Of a DNA stretch of 7,249 bases, positions 5,917-7,249 are shown one piece after another. Source of the stretch: an uncultured Dermatophilus sp. (GTDB taxonomy: Bacteria; Actinomycetota; Actinomycetes; Actinomycetales; Dermatophilaceae); the NCBI GenBank assembly GCA_945876925.1, contig CAMCQD010000083.1, positions 1-7,249 of the forward strand. Direction: 5' to 3'. Under the pieces are notes generated by a model. The model was given only the letters and a program-made list of their open reading frames with translations. It ran no database searches and had not been told where the DNA came from. Each line of letters opens with the position of its first letter. The stretch's first letter is position 1. Both the position numbers and the translations under genes were made by a program.

Positions 5917-5921
5917 GCAAC

Positions 5922-5928
5922 GAGGGGG
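5922..5928 (+). promoter_or_regulatory. ribosome-binding site deciding the rimM start
   Basis: GAGGGGG lies 4 bases before ATG 5933. It selects this start over the in-frame GTG at 5888, which falls in the loop of the preceding hairpin. Confidence 0.7.
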
Positions 5929-5932
5929 CAGC

Positions 5933-6607
5933 ATGCAGGTACTCGTCGCCCGGATCGGCCGTCCGCACGGCCTGGCCGGGGAGGTGACGGTGCAGGTGCA
6001 CACCGACGCGCCGCAGCGGCGGTTCGCCGTCGGGCAGCGCCTGATCGCCGAGCCCGGCGGGGAGCTGACCATCCGCGGCATGCGGGTGCACAAGGGGATC
6101 ACGCTGCTGGCCTTCGAGCAGGCCCGGGACCGGACCGCGGCCGAGGCGCTGCGCGGCACCCGGCTGTTCGCCCAGGCCCGGCCGTCCGCGCCAGGAGACG
6201 GCGACAGGCAGGCGGGGCCGGGCGCCGGGGCAGGCCGTGAAGGTGAGCCCGGTGCCGTGCTCGCAGGCTGTGACGCCGGTGACGGCGCGGGCGTCACCGG
6301 CGACCGCGCTCCCGGTCCGGGCCTGGCCGCCGGCCTGGAGGGCCAGGATGCCCCGCCTGACGGTGACGAGGGCTGGTACGAGGACGAACTGCTGGGCATG
6401 CGGGCGTTCACCCCGGCCGGGGAGCCACTCGGCGAGGTGAGCGGGCTCCTCGTGCGCCCCGCTCAGGACCTGCTCAGGCTGCGGCTGAACGATGGCCGCG
6501 AGGCCCTGGTGCCGTTCGTGGACGAGATCGTCCCGCTGGTCAGCATCCAGGCCCGCCGCATCGTCATCGACCCGCCCGAGGGCCTGCTCGACCTGGCGGG
6601 TTCATGA
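5933..6607 (+). CDS. rimM: 16S rRNA processing / ribosome maturation factor RimM with expanded linker
   Basis: RimM binds uS19 in the 30S head and aids late 16S rRNA maturation. The N-terminal RimM beta-barrel begins at once (QVLVARIGRPHGLAGEVTV, 2-20) and ends near ALRGTRLFAQAR (72-83). The C-terminal PRC-barrel starts at DEGWYEDELLGMRAF (145-159) and includes LGEVSGLLVRPAQDLLRLR (166-184), ALVPFVDEIVP (191-201) and RIVIDPPEGLLDL (209-221). E. coli RimM has 182 residues; this has 224, because about 60 residues rich in Gly, Ala, Pro and Asp (84-144) join the two domains, where most RimM proteins have a short linker. The reading frame is intact and the third-position G/C bias continues through the insert, so it is not an obvious frameshift. 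The stop overlaps the start of trmD as ATGA, implying translational coupling. Confidence 0.97.
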   Translation: MQVLVARIGRPHGLAGEVTVQVHTDAPQRRFAVGQRLIAEPGGELTIRGMRVHKGITLLAFEQARDRTAAEALRGTRLFAQARPSAPGDGDRQAGPGAGAGREGEPGAVLAGCDAGDGAGVTGDRAPGPGLAAGLEGQDAPPDGDEGWYEDELLGMRAFTPAGEPLGEVSGLLVRPAQDLLRLRLNDGREALVPFVDEIVPLVSIQARRIVIDPPEGLLDLAGS

Positions 6608-7249
6608 GCTCCGCGCCCGGCCCCTGCGTGACCCCGCCGGCGATGCGGATCGACGTGGTCACGATCTTCCCGGAGTACCTGGCCCCGCTGGAGCTGTCTC
6701 TCATCGGCAAGGCCCGGCGCGATGGCCTGCTCGATGTGCGCGCCTGGGATCTGCGTTCCTTCGCCACCGGCCGGCACCGCACGGTGGACGACACCCCGTA
6801 CGGCGGCGGGGCCGGGATGGTGATGATCCCGGCCACGTGGGGGGACGCCCTCGACGCGGTGCTCGCCGGCGCGCGCGCGGGCCGATCGGATGCCCCGCCT
6901 GCTCCGGGCGCGCCGCCTGCTCCGGAACCGGTCACGCCCCGGCTCATCTTCCCCGGGCCGGGAGGACGCCCGTTCACCCAGGCGCTGGCCCGCGAGCTCG
7001 CCACCGAACGGCATCTGGTGTTCGCCTGCGGCCGGTACGAGGGCATCGACGAGCGGGTGTACGACTACGCCACCGAGGCGTTCGAGGGGAGGGCCGAGAT
7101 CATCTCCCTGGGCGACTACGTGCTCAACGGCGGCGAGGCGGCCGTGCTGGCGATGACCGAGGCGATCGTGCGGCTGCTACCCGGGGTGGTCGGCAACTGC
7201 CAGTCACTGGTCGAGGAGTCACACGAGGACGGCCTGCTGGAGTACCCGG
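6604..7249 (+). CDS. trmD: tRNA (guanine37-N1)-methyltransferase TrmD, 3' end outside window
   Basis: TrmD methylates G37 next to the anticodon using S-adenosylmethionine and prevents frameshifting. Only 215 codons are present; the gene runs off the right edge. Seen from ATG 6604: MRIDVVTIFPEYL (14-26), the canonical N-terminus; DDTPYGGGAGMVM (62-74); CGRYEGIDERV (142-152); and the SAM-binding trefoil knot ISLGDYVLNGGE (167-178). Arg190 aligns with catalytic Arg154 of E. coli TrmD. The residue 15 further, which is Asp169 in E. coli, is Glu205 here (SLVEESHEDGLLEYP). A Pro/Ala-rich expansion (96-110) lies in the middle. ATG 6604 overlaps the rimM stop (ATGA) and is preferred for coupling; ATG 6643 is the alternative and would give the textbook N-terminus without 13 extra residues. 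Neither has a clear ribosome site. Confidence 0.96.
   Translation, partial: MSSAPGPCVTPPAMRIDVVTIFPEYLAPLELSLIGKARRDGLLDVRAWDLRSFATGRHRTVDDTPYGGGAGMVMIPATWGDALDAVLAGARAGRSDAPPAPGAPPAPEPVTPRLIFPGPGGRPFTQALARELATERHLVFACGRYEGIDERVYDYATEAFEGRAEIISLGDYVLNGGEAAVLAMTEAIVRLLPGVVGNCQSLVEESHEDGLLEYP
6895..6925 (+). repeat. 13-bp direct repeat inside trmD
   Basis: CCGCCTGCTCCGG occurs at 6895-6907 and again at 6913-6925, an 18-bp period. It encodes the repeated PPAPG/PPAPE in the TrmD linker and looks like a small in-frame tandem duplication. Confidence 0.75.

Noticed and set aside
5216..6091. 291-codon - strand open frame across rpsP, khpA and rimM
   Set aside because: It is antisense to three conserved genes. 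The product shows only composition-driven sequence.

Overview
This is a 7.2 kb piece of a high-GC Gram-positive (actinobacterial) chromosome. The signs are strong G/C bias at third codon positions, GTG starts, two genes that look leaderless behind TAnnnT -10 boxes, a 16S processing/ribosome cluster in the order rpsP-khpA-rimM-trmD, and a bS16 protein with the long Lys/Ala/Glu tail common in actinobacteria. I cannot name the genus. All real genes are on the + strand.

Region 1 (1-882): the 3' part of a TIR-domain gene, open to the left edge. It keeps the TIR box 1 and the WCxxE motif with the putative catalytic glutamate, so it is a candidate NAD-consuming immune effector. Its base composition is clearly lower in GC than the rest (33 of 60 G+C at 661-720, against 42 of 60 at 2461-2520), which suggests acquisition by transfer. 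Region 2 (883-1363): 481 bp with no convincing gene, holding two small hairpins and, at its right end, a probable leaderless promoter.

Region 3 (1364-4892): three metabolic or accessory genes. They are an AGE-superfamily sugar epimerase/isomerase with the complete YihS-type catalytic set, an imidazolonepropionase/prolidase-like metal-dependent amidohydrolase, and a RimJ/RimL-like GNAT acetyltransferase carrying an unexplained second domain of about 120 residues. A very strong hairpin (2635-2671) separates the first from the second. The second and third are 28 bp apart and probably co-transcribed.

Region 4 (4893-7249): a conserved translation operon: rpsP (bS16), khpA (KH-domain RNA-binding protein), rimM (30S maturation factor) and the 5' part of trmD (tRNA m1G37 methyltransferase). 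Genes are coupled by a 2-bp gap (rpsP-khpA) and an ATGA overlap (rimM-trmD). The only real gap, khpA-rimM, contains a perfect 14-bp palindrome and an attenuator-like hairpin followed by a short T-rich stretch. RimM and TrmD both have Gly/Ala/Pro-rich linker expansions, and TrmD has Glu where the catalytic Asp (E. coli Asp169) is expected.

No complete undescribed system is visible. The most unusual items are the TIR effector fragment, the GNAT fusion, the TrmD active-site substitution and the operon-internal hairpin.
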